Shown one piece after another: positions 6,827 to 14,044 of a DNA stretch of 18,412 nucleotides. A model generated the notes under the pieces. It had not been told where the DNA came from and did no database searches. It saw nothing but the letters and a program-made list of their open reading frames with translations. Source of the DNA: an uncultured Collinsella sp. (GTDB lineage: Bacteria; Actinomycetota; Coriobacteriia; Coriobacteriales; Coriobacteriaceae); assembly GCA_900542945.1 (NCBI GenBank), contig UQPI01000043.1, positions 1-18,412 of the forward strand, read 5' to 3'. Numbering within the stretch: position 1 is the first letter of the stretch; each line of letters begins with the position of its first letter. The position numbers and the translations under genes are program-made.

Positions 6827-8143
6827 ATGAAGAACGAAATGAGCAGAAGGCAGTTCCTGGGCTTTGCTGGTTCCGCGGCTGCGGTTCTTGGTCTGGGCCT
6901 CGTGGGCTGCGGTGGTTCTGCCGGCTCTGGCTCCTCTGCTTCTGGTGACGCTGCCGAGGTTTACTTCCTCCAGTTCAAGCCCGAGGTCGACAAGGAGTGG
7001 AAGGAGATCGCCAAGGCGTACAAGAAGGAGAAGGGCGTCGAGGTCAAGATCGTGACCGCCGCCTCCAACACCTACGAGGAGAAGCTCAAGTCCGAGATGT
7101 CCAAGAGCTCCGCTCCGACGCTGTTCCAGGTCAACGGCCCCACCGGCCTTAAGAACTGGAAGGACTACTGCGCCGATCTTTCCGACACCAAGCTCCGCGG
7201 CGAGCTCATCGACGACTCCCTGGCGCTGCAGTCCGACGGCAAGGATCTGGGTATCGACTGGGTTCAGGAGAGCTACGGCATCATTTACAACAAGGAGCTC
7301 CTCGAGAAGGCCGGCTACAAGGCCGAGGACATCAACTCCTTCGACAAGCTGAAGGCTTGCGCCGATGACATCCAGGCCCGCAAGGACGAGCTCGGCGTTG
7401 ACGGTGCCTTCACTTCCGCCGGTATGGATGACTCTTCCAGCTGGCGCTACACCACCCACCTCGCCAACCTCCCGCTCTACTACGAGTTCGAGAAGGAGCA
7501 CAATCAGGAGGACGACGAGATCAAGGGCGAGTATCTCGACAACTTTAAGCAGATCTTCGACCTGTATATCACCGACTCCACCTGCGATCCTTCGCAGCTC
7601 GCCTCCAAGACCGGTGACGACGCCACCAACGAGTTCGCAACCGGCAAGGCCGTCTTCTACCAGAACGGCTCTTGGGCCTACGCCGACCTCACCAAGGCCG
7701 GTATGACCGACGACCAGCTCGGCATGCTGCCGATCTACATCGGCGTCGATGGCGAGGAGAACCAGGGCCTGTGCTCCGGCGGCGAGAACTACTGGTGCGT
7801 CAGCTCCCAGGCTTCCGAGGATGCCCAGAAGGCCACCGAGGACTTCATGTATTGGTGCGTCACTTCTGACACCGCCACCAGCATCATCGCTGACAAGATG
7901 GGTCTGACCGCCCCGTTCAAGAGCGCTAAGGAGACCACCAACGTCTTCTCGCAGCAGGCCGTTGCTATGGCCAAGGACGGCAAGAAGACCGTCGCTTGGG
8001 ACTTCGTTTACATCCCCTCTGAGGAGTGGAAGAAGAACCTCAAGCAGGCTCTCATCGCTTATGCTGCCGACAACACCAAGTGGGACGGCGTCAAGAACGC
8101 CTTCGTCGATGGCTGGAAGACCGAGAAGGCTGCTTCCGAGTAA
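6827..8143 (+). CDS. Carbohydrate ABC transporter substrate-binding lipoprotein (family 1)
   Basis: This 438-residue extracellular sugar-binding protein begins with a twin-arginine motif SRRQFLG (6-12), a hydrophobic stretch, and lipobox LVGC with Cys28 as the lipidated residue. Export therefore looks Tat-dependent with lipid anchoring. A Gly/Ser-rich linker follows, then an SBP family 1 fold with YGIIYNKELLEKAGY, typical of MalE/UgpB-type proteins. The ATG at 6827 is preceded by GAAAGGGTGG; a GTG six codons earlier is less likely because it overlaps that site. Strongly biased codons (AAG, GAG, TCC, GCC) suggest high expression. It heads an operon with two permeases and an ATPase. Neighbouring malQ and malP point to maltodextrins, but the ligand is not proven. 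Confidence 0.94.
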   Translation: MKNEMSRRQFLGFAGSAAAVLGLGLVGCGGSAGSGSSASGDAAEVYFLQFKPEVDKEWKEIAKAYKKEKGVEVKIVTAASNTYEEKLKSEMSKSSAPTLFQVNGPTGLKNWKDYCADLSDTKLRGELIDDSLALQSDGKDLGIDWVQESYGIIYNKELLEKAGYKAEDINSFDKLKACADDIQARKDELGVDGAFTSAGMDDSSSWRYTTHLANLPLYYEFEKEHNQEDDEIKGEYLDNFKQIFDLYITDSTCDPSQLASKTGDDATNEFATGKAVFYQNGSWAYADLTKAGMTDDQLGMLPIYIGVDGEENQGLCSGGENYWCVSSQASEDAQKATEDFMYWCVTSDTATSIIADKMGLTAPFKSAKETTNVFSQQAVAMAKDGKKTVAWDFVYIPSEEWKKNLKQALIAYAADNTKWDGVKNAFVDGWKTEKAASE

Positions 8144-8174
8144 GCAGTTGCTGCCCAAGCTATCTGATTAGCGA

Positions 8175-8210
8175 CAGGGGGCGGGCAGACGTAGGTTTGC
8201 CCGCCCCCTG
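8175..8210 (+). promoter_or_regulatory. Intercistronic stem between binding protein and first permease
   Basis: CAGGGGGCGGGCA (8175-8187) pairs perfectly with TGCCCGCCCCCTG (8198-8210) over a 10-nt loop. No U-run follows (CATATTGAAAGG), so it is likelier to stabilise the upstream message end or cause partial termination than to stop the operon. This would give more binding protein than permease. Confidence 0.7.
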
Positions 8211-8230
8211 CATATTGAAAGGACCCTTCT

Positions 8231-9085
8231 ATGGGCAAAGCACTCAAGCGCTGGTGGCCGCTCTTTATGCTGCCCACGTGCCTGGCGTTTATGATCGGGT
8301 TCGTGATTCCCTTTATCCAGGGTTTCTATCTCTCGTTCTGCCAGTTTATTACCATCAATAACGCGCACTTTGTCGGTATCGAGAACTACGTGCGCGCGCT
8401 GTCCGATCCGCAGTTCTCCACGTCGTTCTTCTTTACCGTGGCGTTTGCCTTCCTGTCGACGGTGCTCATCAACGTGATCGCGCTGGCCATTGCGCAGGCG
8501 CTCACTCGCAAGGCGCTCAAGGGCACCAACATCTTCCGTACGATTTTCTTTATGCCTAACCTGATTGGCGGCATTGTACTGGGTTACATTTGGCAGATTC
8601 TGATCAACTGCCTGCTCTCCAACGTGGGTGCCCAGCTTATCGCCCTCAACTCCGCCGCTGGCTTCTGGGGCCTTATCATCCTGACCCTGTGGCAACAGGT
8701 CGGCTACATGATGATCATCTACATCGCCGGTCTGCAGTCCATTCCGTCTGACTACATCGAGGCCGCCAAGGTCGATGGCGCTACGGCATGGCAGACGTTT
8801 TGGAAGGTTAAGATCCCCAACCTGATGCCGACCATCACCATCTGCCTGTTCCTGTCCATCACCAACGGCTTTAAGCTGTTCGACCAGAACCTCGCCCTTA
8901 CCGGTGGCGCCCCGGCGCACTCCACCGAGATGCTCGCCCTGAACATCTACAACACGTTCTATTCGCGTGCTGGCATCGCATGGCAGGGCATCGGTCAGGC
9001 CAAGGCAGTTATCTTCTGCATCCTGGTTGTTGCTATTTCTATGATCCAGCTTAAGGCCACGAGGTCCAAGGAGGTGCAGCAGTAA
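8231..9085 (+). CDS. Carbohydrate ABC transporter permease (MalF/UgpA type)
   Basis: The 284-residue protein is an integral membrane permease of the MalFG family with about six helices. The cytoplasmic EAA loop lies at about 174-199 (YIEAAKVDGATAWQTFWKV) and would contact the ATPase. It lacks the long periplasmic loop of E. coli MalF, as is usual for the shorter UgpA-like members. The ATG at 8231 follows GAAAGGA. Its stop overlaps the next start by one base (TAATG), so translation of the two permeases is probably coupled. Confidence 0.95.
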   Translation: MGKALKRWWPLFMLPTCLAFMIGFVIPFIQGFYLSFCQFITINNAHFVGIENYVRALSDPQFSTSFFFTVAFAFLSTVLINVIALAIAQALTRKALKGTNIFRTIFFMPNLIGGIVLGYIWQILINCLLSNVGAQLIALNSAAGFWGLIILTLWQQVGYMMIIYIAGLQSIPSDYIEAAKVDGATAWQTFWKVKIPNLMPTITICLFLSITNGFKLFDQNLALTGGAPAHSTEMLALNIYNTFYSRAGIAWQGIGQAKAVIFCILVVAISMIQLKATRSKEVQQ

Positions 9086-9924
9086 TGAAACGCGATAAGG
9101 CTATCAACCGCGCGCTCTCGATCTTCTTTACGATCCTGTCGCTCGCATGGATCTACCCCGTGTTCATGATTGCGCTCAATTCCTTTAAGAAAGCGACCGC
9201 AATCAGCACCACCACGGCGTTCGATCTGCTCACGCCCGAGACGTTCAACGGCCTCGCAAACTACGTGCACGCTCTGAACGAGCAGGGCTTTGCCTCGGCG
9301 TTTATGTACTCGCTTATCATCACGGTCACGTCGGTCGTGCTGATTCTGGTGTGCTGCTCCATGTGCGCTTGGTACGTGGTACGCGTCAACAGCAAGATCT
9401 CGAACTTCTTCTATTACCTGTTCGTCTTCTCGATGGTCGTACCGTTCCAGATGCTCATGTTCACGCTGTCCAACCTCGCGGACCGCATCGGCTTTAACAC
9501 GCCGTTTAACATCTGCTTCATCTACCTCGGTTTTGGCGCGGGCCTCGCGGTCTTTATGTTCGCCGGCTTCGTCAAGAACATCCCGCTCGAGATTGAGGAA
9601 GCGGCCATGATTGACGGCTGCAACCCGGTCCAGGTGTTCTTTAAGATCGTTCTCCCCATCATGAAGCCCACCTATCTTTCGGTCGGCATCCTTGAGACCA
9701 TGTGGGTCTGGAACGACTACCTGCTGCCCTACCTTACGCTCGACTCCACCAAGTACAAGACCATTCCTATTTTGATCCAGTACTTCCGCGGCGGCTATGG
9801 CCACGTCGAGCTCGGCCCCATGATGGCCTGCATCATGATGGTCGTCATCCCCATCGTCATCATGTACATCTTCTGCCAGAAGTACATCATCGACGGTGTG
9901 GTGGCAGGTGCCGTCAAGGGCTGA
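9085..9924 (+). CDS. Carbohydrate ABC transporter permease (MalG/UgpE type)
   Basis: The 279-residue protein is the second membrane subunit, with about six helices and an EAA loop at about 168-192 (LEIEEAAMIDGCNPVQVFFK). The ATG shares its first base with the stop codon of the upstream permease and has a very strong AAGGAGGTG in the end of that gene. It pairs with that permease to form the translocation channel. A short hairpin and the ATPase gene follow. Confidence 0.95.
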   Translation: MKRDKAINRALSIFFTILSLAWIYPVFMIALNSFKKATAISTTTAFDLLTPETFNGLANYVHALNEQGFASAFMYSLIITVTSVVLILVCCSMCAWYVVRVNSKISNFFYYLFVFSMVVPFQMLMFTLSNLADRIGFNTPFNICFIYLGFGAGLAVFMFAGFVKNIPLEIEEAAMIDGCNPVQVFFKIVLPIMKPTYLSVGILETMWVWNDYLLPYLTLDSTKYKTIPILIQYFRGGYGHVELGPMMACIMMVVIPIVIMYIFCQKYIIDGVVAGAVKG

Positions 9925-9949
9925 TGCCGTAACTGTTTTGCAAGTTTTG

Positions 9950-9974
9950 GCGGCGCCCCTCAGCGCGGCGCCGC
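9950..9974 (+). promoter_or_regulatory. Intercistronic stem before the ATPase gene
   Basis: GCGGCGCC (9950-9957) pairs perfectly with GGCGCCGC (9967-9974) around a 9-nt loop, with no U-run after it. It is the second U-less stem in this operon. Confidence 0.55.
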
Positions 9975-9992
9975 GTATCGAAAGGTAGAGAC

Positions 9993-11192
9993 ATGGCCGA
10001 GATCGTTCTCAAACATGTTCAGAAGGTGTATCCCAACAACGAGTCAAAAAAGAAGGGCTTCTTTGGCAAAAAGAAGAAGACCGAGGAGAAGAAGCACAAC
10101 CTCAAGGTTACCGAGGACGGTGTGCTCGCTGTAGAGGACTTCAACCTCACCGTTCACGACCAGGAGTTCATCGTCCTCGTTGGCCCTTCTGGCTGCGGTA
10201 AGTCCACGACGATGCGCATGGTCGCCGGCCTGGAGGACATCACCTCCGGCGATGTGTTCATCGATGGCAAGCGCGTCAACGACGTGGCGCCCAAGGACCG
10301 CGACATCGCCATGGTGTTCCAGAGTTATGCTCTGTACCCCAATATGACGGTGTACGAGAACATGGCGTTTACGCTTGAGCTCAAGAAGGTCCCCAAGGAC
10401 GAGATCGACCGCAAGGTTCGCTCCGCTGCCGAGATCCTGGGTATTACCGAGTACCTCGACCGTAAGCCCAAGGCGCTCTCTGGCGGCCAGCGCCAGCGCG
10501 TCGCCATCGGCCGCGCCATCGTGCGTGACCCCAAGGTCTTCCTGATGGACGAGCCGCTGTCCAACCTGGATGCCAAGCTTCGTAACCAGATGCGCGCCGA
10601 GCTCATTAAGCTGCGTCACGAGATCAAGGGCACCTTCATCTACGTTACCCACGACCAGACCGAGGCTATGACCCTCGGCGACCGCATCGTGGTCATGAAG
10701 GACGGCGTCGTCCAGCAGATCGCCACGCCGCAGGAGGTCTTCAACCATCCCGCGAACATCTTCGTCGCCGGCTTCATCGGCGTGCCGCAGATGAACTTCT
10801 TCGATGCCCAGCTGGTGCGCTCGGGCAACGGCTTTACTGTCAAGACCGAGGATATGAACGTGGCGCTCGCCCCGGAGACTTGCGCTCAGCTTGCCCTCAA
10901 CTGGGACGGCGGCGACGTGAAGGAGATTACGGCCGGCGTGCGCCCCGAGCAGATCCTGCTTGCCGACAAGGGCGAGGAGGGTGCGCTCCAGGGCACCGTC
11001 GAGGTGACCGAGCTCATGGGCTCGACCGAGCATGTCCACGTGACCGCTCCCGACGGCCAGTTTGTCCTGATTATCCCCGTCGTCGACCTCGAGGCCAAGG
11101 GCGCGCTCAAGGCTGGCGACCCCATCTGGTTCAAGTTCGAGAAGAACGCGACTCATCTCTTCGATAAGGTGTCTGGCAAGAACCTTATCTAG
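9993..11192 (+). CDS. Carbohydrate ABC transporter ATPase (MsmK/UgpC/MalK type)
   Basis: The 399-residue ATPase energises sugar import. It has Walker A GPSGCGKST (64-72), Q-loop Gln110, signature LSGGQ (162-166), Walker B with catalytic Glu187, and switch His220. The C-terminal part (about 240-399) is the TOBE/regulatory domain of the MalK group. Between the first strand (VYPNN, ending at 16) and the usual AVEDFNL (46-52), about 27 residues are inserted, very rich in lysine. In most relatives these segments are nearly adjacent. The ATG follows GAAAGG. The protein may also serve other sugar importers, as MsmK does, but its place in the operon ties it to this one. Confidence 0.96.
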   Translation: MAEIVLKHVQKVYPNNESKKKGFFGKKKKTEEKKHNLKVTEDGVLAVEDFNLTVHDQEFIVLVGPSGCGKSTTMRMVAGLEDITSGDVFIDGKRVNDVAPKDRDIAMVFQSYALYPNMTVYENMAFTLELKKVPKDEIDRKVRSAAEILGITEYLDRKPKALSGGQRQRVAIGRAIVRDPKVFLMDEPLSNLDAKLRNQMRAELIKLRHEIKGTFIYVTHDQTEAMTLGDRIVVMKDGVVQQIATPQEVFNHPANIFVAGFIGVPQMNFFDAQLVRSGNGFTVKTEDMNVALAPETCAQLALNWDGGDVKEITAGVRPEQILLADKGEEGALQGTVEVTELMGSTEHVHVTAPDGQFVLIIPVVDLEAKGALKAGDPIWFKFEKNATHLFDKVSGKNLI

Positions 11193-11260
11193 GCCCGGTG
11201 CATCCAGGCCCTCCCTTTGGGCGACTGCGGCTTTGCCATCCTTTTGCCGCGGTCACATAT

Positions 11261-11305
11261 AAGGCTCCCCTCCCGTCCACTGGGCGAGAGGGGAGCCTTT
11301 CTTTG
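11261..11305 (+). terminator. Terminator of the ABC transporter operon
   Basis: AAGGCTCCCCTC (11261-11272) pairs perfectly with GAGGGGAGCCTT (11288-11299), followed by TCTTT. It lies 68 bp past the ATPase stop. Confidence 0.88.
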
Positions 11306-11331
11306 TGTTGGGACTGTCTGACCGGTCGTTT

Positions 11332-11388
11332 GTCTCGATCTGTAACGGATAGGGCCGATTTCGGACGTTAGATGTTACAGATCGAGAC
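11332..11388. repeat. Tandem hairpin unit 1
   Basis: The arms GTCTCGATCTGTAAC (11332-11346) and GTTACAGATCGAGAC (11374-11388) are perfect 15-bp complements around a 27-nt loop. The loop contains a small inner stem, CCGA/TCGG. Confidence 0.85.
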
Positions 11389-11411
11389 GGTTCCGCTGAG
11401 CTAACCATTTC

Positions 11412-11468
11412 ATCTAAATCTGTAACACCAAAGGCGAATTTCACCTGCTAGATGTTACAGATTCAGAT
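11412..11468. repeat. Tandem hairpin unit 2
   Basis: The arms ATCTAAATCTGTAAC (11412-11426) and GTTACAGATTCAGAT (11454-11468) pair at 14 of 15 positions around a 27-nt loop. Two pairs differ from unit 1 on both sides at once (G-C to A-T), so pairing is kept. The loop can form GAA/TTC with flanking GG/CC. Confidence 0.85.
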
Positions 11469-11492
11469 AAACCCGAGGGGAGGGGCCGGTAT

Positions 11493-11549
11493 GTCTCAAT
11501 CTGTAACGGCTGGGACCGTTTTGGTTGAGTAATTGCTACGGATCGAGAT
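11493..11549. repeat. Tandem hairpin unit 3 (more diverged)
   Basis: The arms GTCTCAATCTGTAAC (11493-11507) and GCTACGGATCGAGAT (11535-11549) pair at 13 of 15 positions, counting two G-U-type pairs. The loop is again 27 nt and contains ACC/GGT. It looks like a decaying copy. Confidence 0.8.
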
Positions 11550-11588
11550 TGTTTGGCCGAGTCGGATCACAGGGTAACGTGCGGGCAC

Positions 11589-11621
11589 AAAAAACGGAGC
11601 CGTGTTGCCACGACTCCGTTT
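11589..11621 (-). terminator. Terminator of the phosphorylase gene
   Basis: On the minus strand AAACGGAGTCGTG and CACGGCTCCGTTT pair with one mismatched position around a 4-nt loop and run into a T-run (11594-11589). It begins about 30 nt after the phosphorylase stop codon. Confidence 0.9.
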
Positions 11622-11648
11622 CTCAAGAGGATGGGTAAGGGGAATGAG

Positions 11649-13916
11649 CTAGCTCAGGTGCCAGATCTCGTCGTTGTACTGGGAGATCGTACGGTCGGAC
11701 GAGAAGGTGCCGGCGTTGGCGATATTGATGAGCGCCTTGCGCATCCAGGCGTCCTGGTCCTCGTAGTCGGCCAGCACGCGCTCCTTGGTCTGGATGTACT
11801 CCTCAATGTCGAGCAGGGCCATAAACCAGTCCTTGCCCTTAATGTCGTCGTGCAGGCGCTGCAGGCGCTCGGCGTTGCCGGTTGCCATAAAGGCCGGGTT
11901 GGTGATGAAGTCCACCAGCAGTTTAATGCCGGGCTTGCGGTAGAGCGCACTGGCGTTGTAGGTGCCGTCGGCGTAGAGCTGCTCGACCTGTTTGGACGAG
12001 GCACCAAAGGTATAGATGTTCTCGTCGCCCACGAGCTCGGCAATCTCCACGTTGGCACCGTCGAGCGTGCACAGGGTTAGGGCGCCGTTGAGCATGAACT
12101 TCATGTTGGAGGTGCCGCTCGCCTCCTTGGAGGCCAGGCTGATTTGCTCGGAGATGTCAGCGGCGGGGATCACGCGCTCGGCGGCGGTGACGTTGTAGTT
12201 CTCGATCATGACAACCTGCAGGTAGGGAGCCACGTCGGGGTCGTTTGCAATCCACTGCGACAGCGTCAAGATCAGATGGATGATGTCCTGCGCGATAGTG
12301 TAGGCAGGCGCCGCCTTGCCGCCAAAGATGATGGTGACGGGGTGCTTAGGCCTGTTGCCGTTCTTGATATCGAGGTACTTCCAGATGATGTAGAGCGCGA
12401 GCATCTGCTGACGCTTGTACTCGTGGATGCGCTTGACCTGGACGTCGATGATGGCGTTGGAGGGAATGGTCACGCCCTGCTCGAGCGCCATGAACTGGCG
12501 CATGATGGCCTTGGCCTCGACCTTGGTGGCGGCCAGGCGCTCAAGAACGTCCTTGTCGTCGGCGAACTTGGCGAGTTTGCTCAGATCGCCGGTGCTGCGC
12601 CAGTCGGTGCCGATTACATCGTCGAGCAGGCTGGCGAGCGCGGGGTTGGCTCCATGGATCCAGCGGCGGAAGGTGATGCCGTTGGTCTTGTTGGAGAACT
12701 TCTCGGGATAGATCTCGTAGAACGGATGAAGCTCGGTGTCCTCCAGGATCTTGGTGTGGAGGGCGGCTACGCCATTGATGGAGAAGCCAAAGTGGATGTC
12801 CATGTGGGCCATGTGGACGGTGTCGTATTCGTCGATGACGGCGACGCGCGGGTCATCGTGCTCGGCCTTCGCGATCTCATCGAGCTTGACGATAATGTCG
12901 GCGATGGCAGGGGAGACCTTCTGCAGGCTGACGAGCGGCCACTTCTCGAGCGCCTCGGCAAGAATCGTGTGGTTAGTGTAGGCGACCATGGAGCGTACGA
13001 TGGTCACGGCCTCGTCAAACTCGATGCCATGCTCGGTGGTGAGCAAGCGAATGAGCTCGGGGATGACCATGGTGGGGTGCGTGTCGTTAATTTGGACCAC
13101 GGCGTAGTCGGCCAGATCGTGCAGGTTGCTGCCGCGCTCGATGGCCTCGTCGATCAGGAGCTGGGCGGCGTTGCTCACCATGAAGTATTCCTGGTAGATG
13201 CGAAGCAGGCGGCCCTGCTCGTCGGAATCGTCGGGGTAGAGGAACAAGGTGAGGTTCTTGGCGATCTCGGTCTTGTCGAAGTCGATGGAGCTGCCGGGGA
13301 CCAGGCCGTCGTCGACGCTCGCCAGGTCGAACAGGCGCAGACGGTTCTTGGTGGGCTGGCCGTAACCGGGCACGTCGATGTTGACGAGCTTGGAGGTAAC
13401 GGCAAAATCGCCGAACTCGACGGTGTAGGAGCGGTCGTCGTCGACTAGGATGTCCTGCTCACCGAGCCACTCGTCGGGGACGGCCTTCTGCTGGTTGTCG
13501 ACAAAGCGCTGACGGAACAGGCCGTAGTGATAGTTGAGGCCCACGCCATCGCCGGTCAAGCCCAGCGTGGCGATGGAATCCAGGAAGCATGCGGCCAGGC
13601 GGCCCAGGCCGCCGTTGCCGAGCGACGGCTCGACCTCGAACTCCTCGATCTTGTTGAGGTCGTGGCCTGCGGCGGTGAGCTGGTCCTTAACCTCGTCGTA
13701 GATGCCGAGGTCGATCATGTTGTTGATGAGCAGCTTGCCGATCAAAAATTCGGCGGAAATGTAATAGAGCTTTTTCTTGCCGTTGTTGAGCGGGCAGGCG
13801 GCGGAGCGCTCCTGCACGAGTTTGACCAGCAGCTTGTAAATGCGACGGTCGTCGAGCTGCTCGAGCGAGGTGCCAAAAGACTGCTCGGCGAGTTCCATGA
13901 GGTTAATTTGGGGCAT
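11649..13916 (-). CDS. malP: Maltodextrin/glycogen phosphorylase (GT35)
   Basis: The 755-residue cytoplasmic enzyme releases glucose-1-phosphate from alpha-1,4-glucans using phosphate and pyridoxal phosphate. The cofactor Lys606 lies in EASGTSNMKFMLNGAL (598-613). LGNGGLGRLAACFLDS (99-114) and KRIHEYKRQ (495-503) are also hallmarks. It is somewhat shorter than many glycogen phosphorylases (about 800 or more) and close to Firmicutes maltodextrin phosphorylases, which fits the adjacent malQ. Use on glycogen is equally possible, so the symbol is provisional. An in-frame ATG 12 codons earlier exists, but the ATG at 13916 follows AGGAGG by four bases. It lies 128 bp after malQ on the same strand with only a U-less hairpin between, so co-transcription is likely. 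Confidence 0.95.
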   Translation of the reverse strand: MPQINLMELAEQSFGTSLEQLDDRRIYKLLVKLVQERSAACPLNNGKKKLYYISAEFLIGKLLINNMIDLGIYDEVKDQLTAAGHDLNKIEEFEVEPSLGNGGLGRLAACFLDSIATLGLTGDGVGLNYHYGLFRQRFVDNQQKAVPDEWLGEQDILVDDDRSYTVEFGDFAVTSKLVNIDVPGYGQPTKNRLRLFDLASVDDGLVPGSSIDFDKTEIAKNLTLFLYPDDSDEQGRLLRIYQEYFMVSNAAQLLIDEAIERGSNLHDLADYAVVQINDTHPTMVIPELIRLLTTEHGIEFDEAVTIVRSMVAYTNHTILAEALEKWPLVSLQKVSPAIADIIVKLDEIAKAEHDDPRVAVIDEYDTVHMAHMDIHFGFSINGVAALHTKILEDTELHPFYEIYPEKFSNKTNGITFRRWIHGANPALASLLDDVIGTDWRSTGDLSKLAKFADDKDVLERLAATKVEAKAIMRQFMALEQGVTIPSNAIIDVQVKRIHEYKRQQMLALYIIWKYLDIKNGNRPKHPVTIIFGGKAAPAYTIAQDIIHLILTLSQWIANDPDVAPYLQVVMIENYNVTAAERVIPAADISEQISLASKEASGTSNMKFMLNGALTLCTLDGANVEIAELVGDENIYTFGASSKQVEQLYADGTYNASALYRKPGIKLLVDFITNPAFMATGNAERLQRLHDDIKGKDWFMALLDIEEYIQTKERVLADYEDQDAWMRKALINIANAGTFSSDRTISQYNDEIWHLS

Positions 13917-13963
13917 GTTTCCTCCTGTAATGGGTTGATTACATGTCTGCAATTCATGAGAAT

Positions 13964-13997
13964 CCCGCGCGAGGGGATTGGGGTGGCCTCGCGCGGG
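13964..13997 (-). promoter_or_regulatory. Intercistronic stem between malQ and malP
   Basis: CCCGCGCGAGG (13964-13974) and CCTCGCGCGGG (13987-13997) are perfect 11-bp complements with a 12-nt loop. Reading toward malP, no U-run follows. It resembles the stems in the ABC operon and could allow partial read-through or protect the malQ message. Confidence 0.6.
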
Positions 13998-14044
13998 TAA
14001 GCAAGCGCGTCCGCACGGTGGGGAGGGGTCGGGCGCGGTAGCTC

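Larger units (their letters stand above)
11306..11588. other. Gene-free spacer between two convergent operons
   Basis: No gene is seen here. The region lies between the ABC operon terminator and the phosphorylase terminator and is mostly occupied by three tandem hairpin repeats. If both terminators work, neither operon transcribes it. Confidence 0.7.

Noticed and set aside
6719..8158. Long open frame antisense to the sugar-binding protein gene
   Set aside because: It mirrors the biased codon use of the real gene, is unusually rich in Leu, Val and Gly, matches no family, and has no ribosome binding site. The same applies to long antisense frames opposite malQ, malP, galE, the ATPase and the murein hydrolase.
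11332..11549. CRISPR array
   Set aside because: The repeats are themselves 57-bp hairpins with varying loops. There are only three units, the short intervals are not spacer-like, and no cas gene is present.
11649..13916. Truncated glycogen phosphorylase
   Set aside because: At 755 residues it is shorter than many glycogen phosphorylases, but the order of motifs is unbroken and the length fits bacterial maltodextrin phosphorylases.
13964..13997. Full rho-independent terminator after malQ
   Set aside because: The stem is strong but no U-run follows on the minus strand, and no convincing promoter lies between it and malP.
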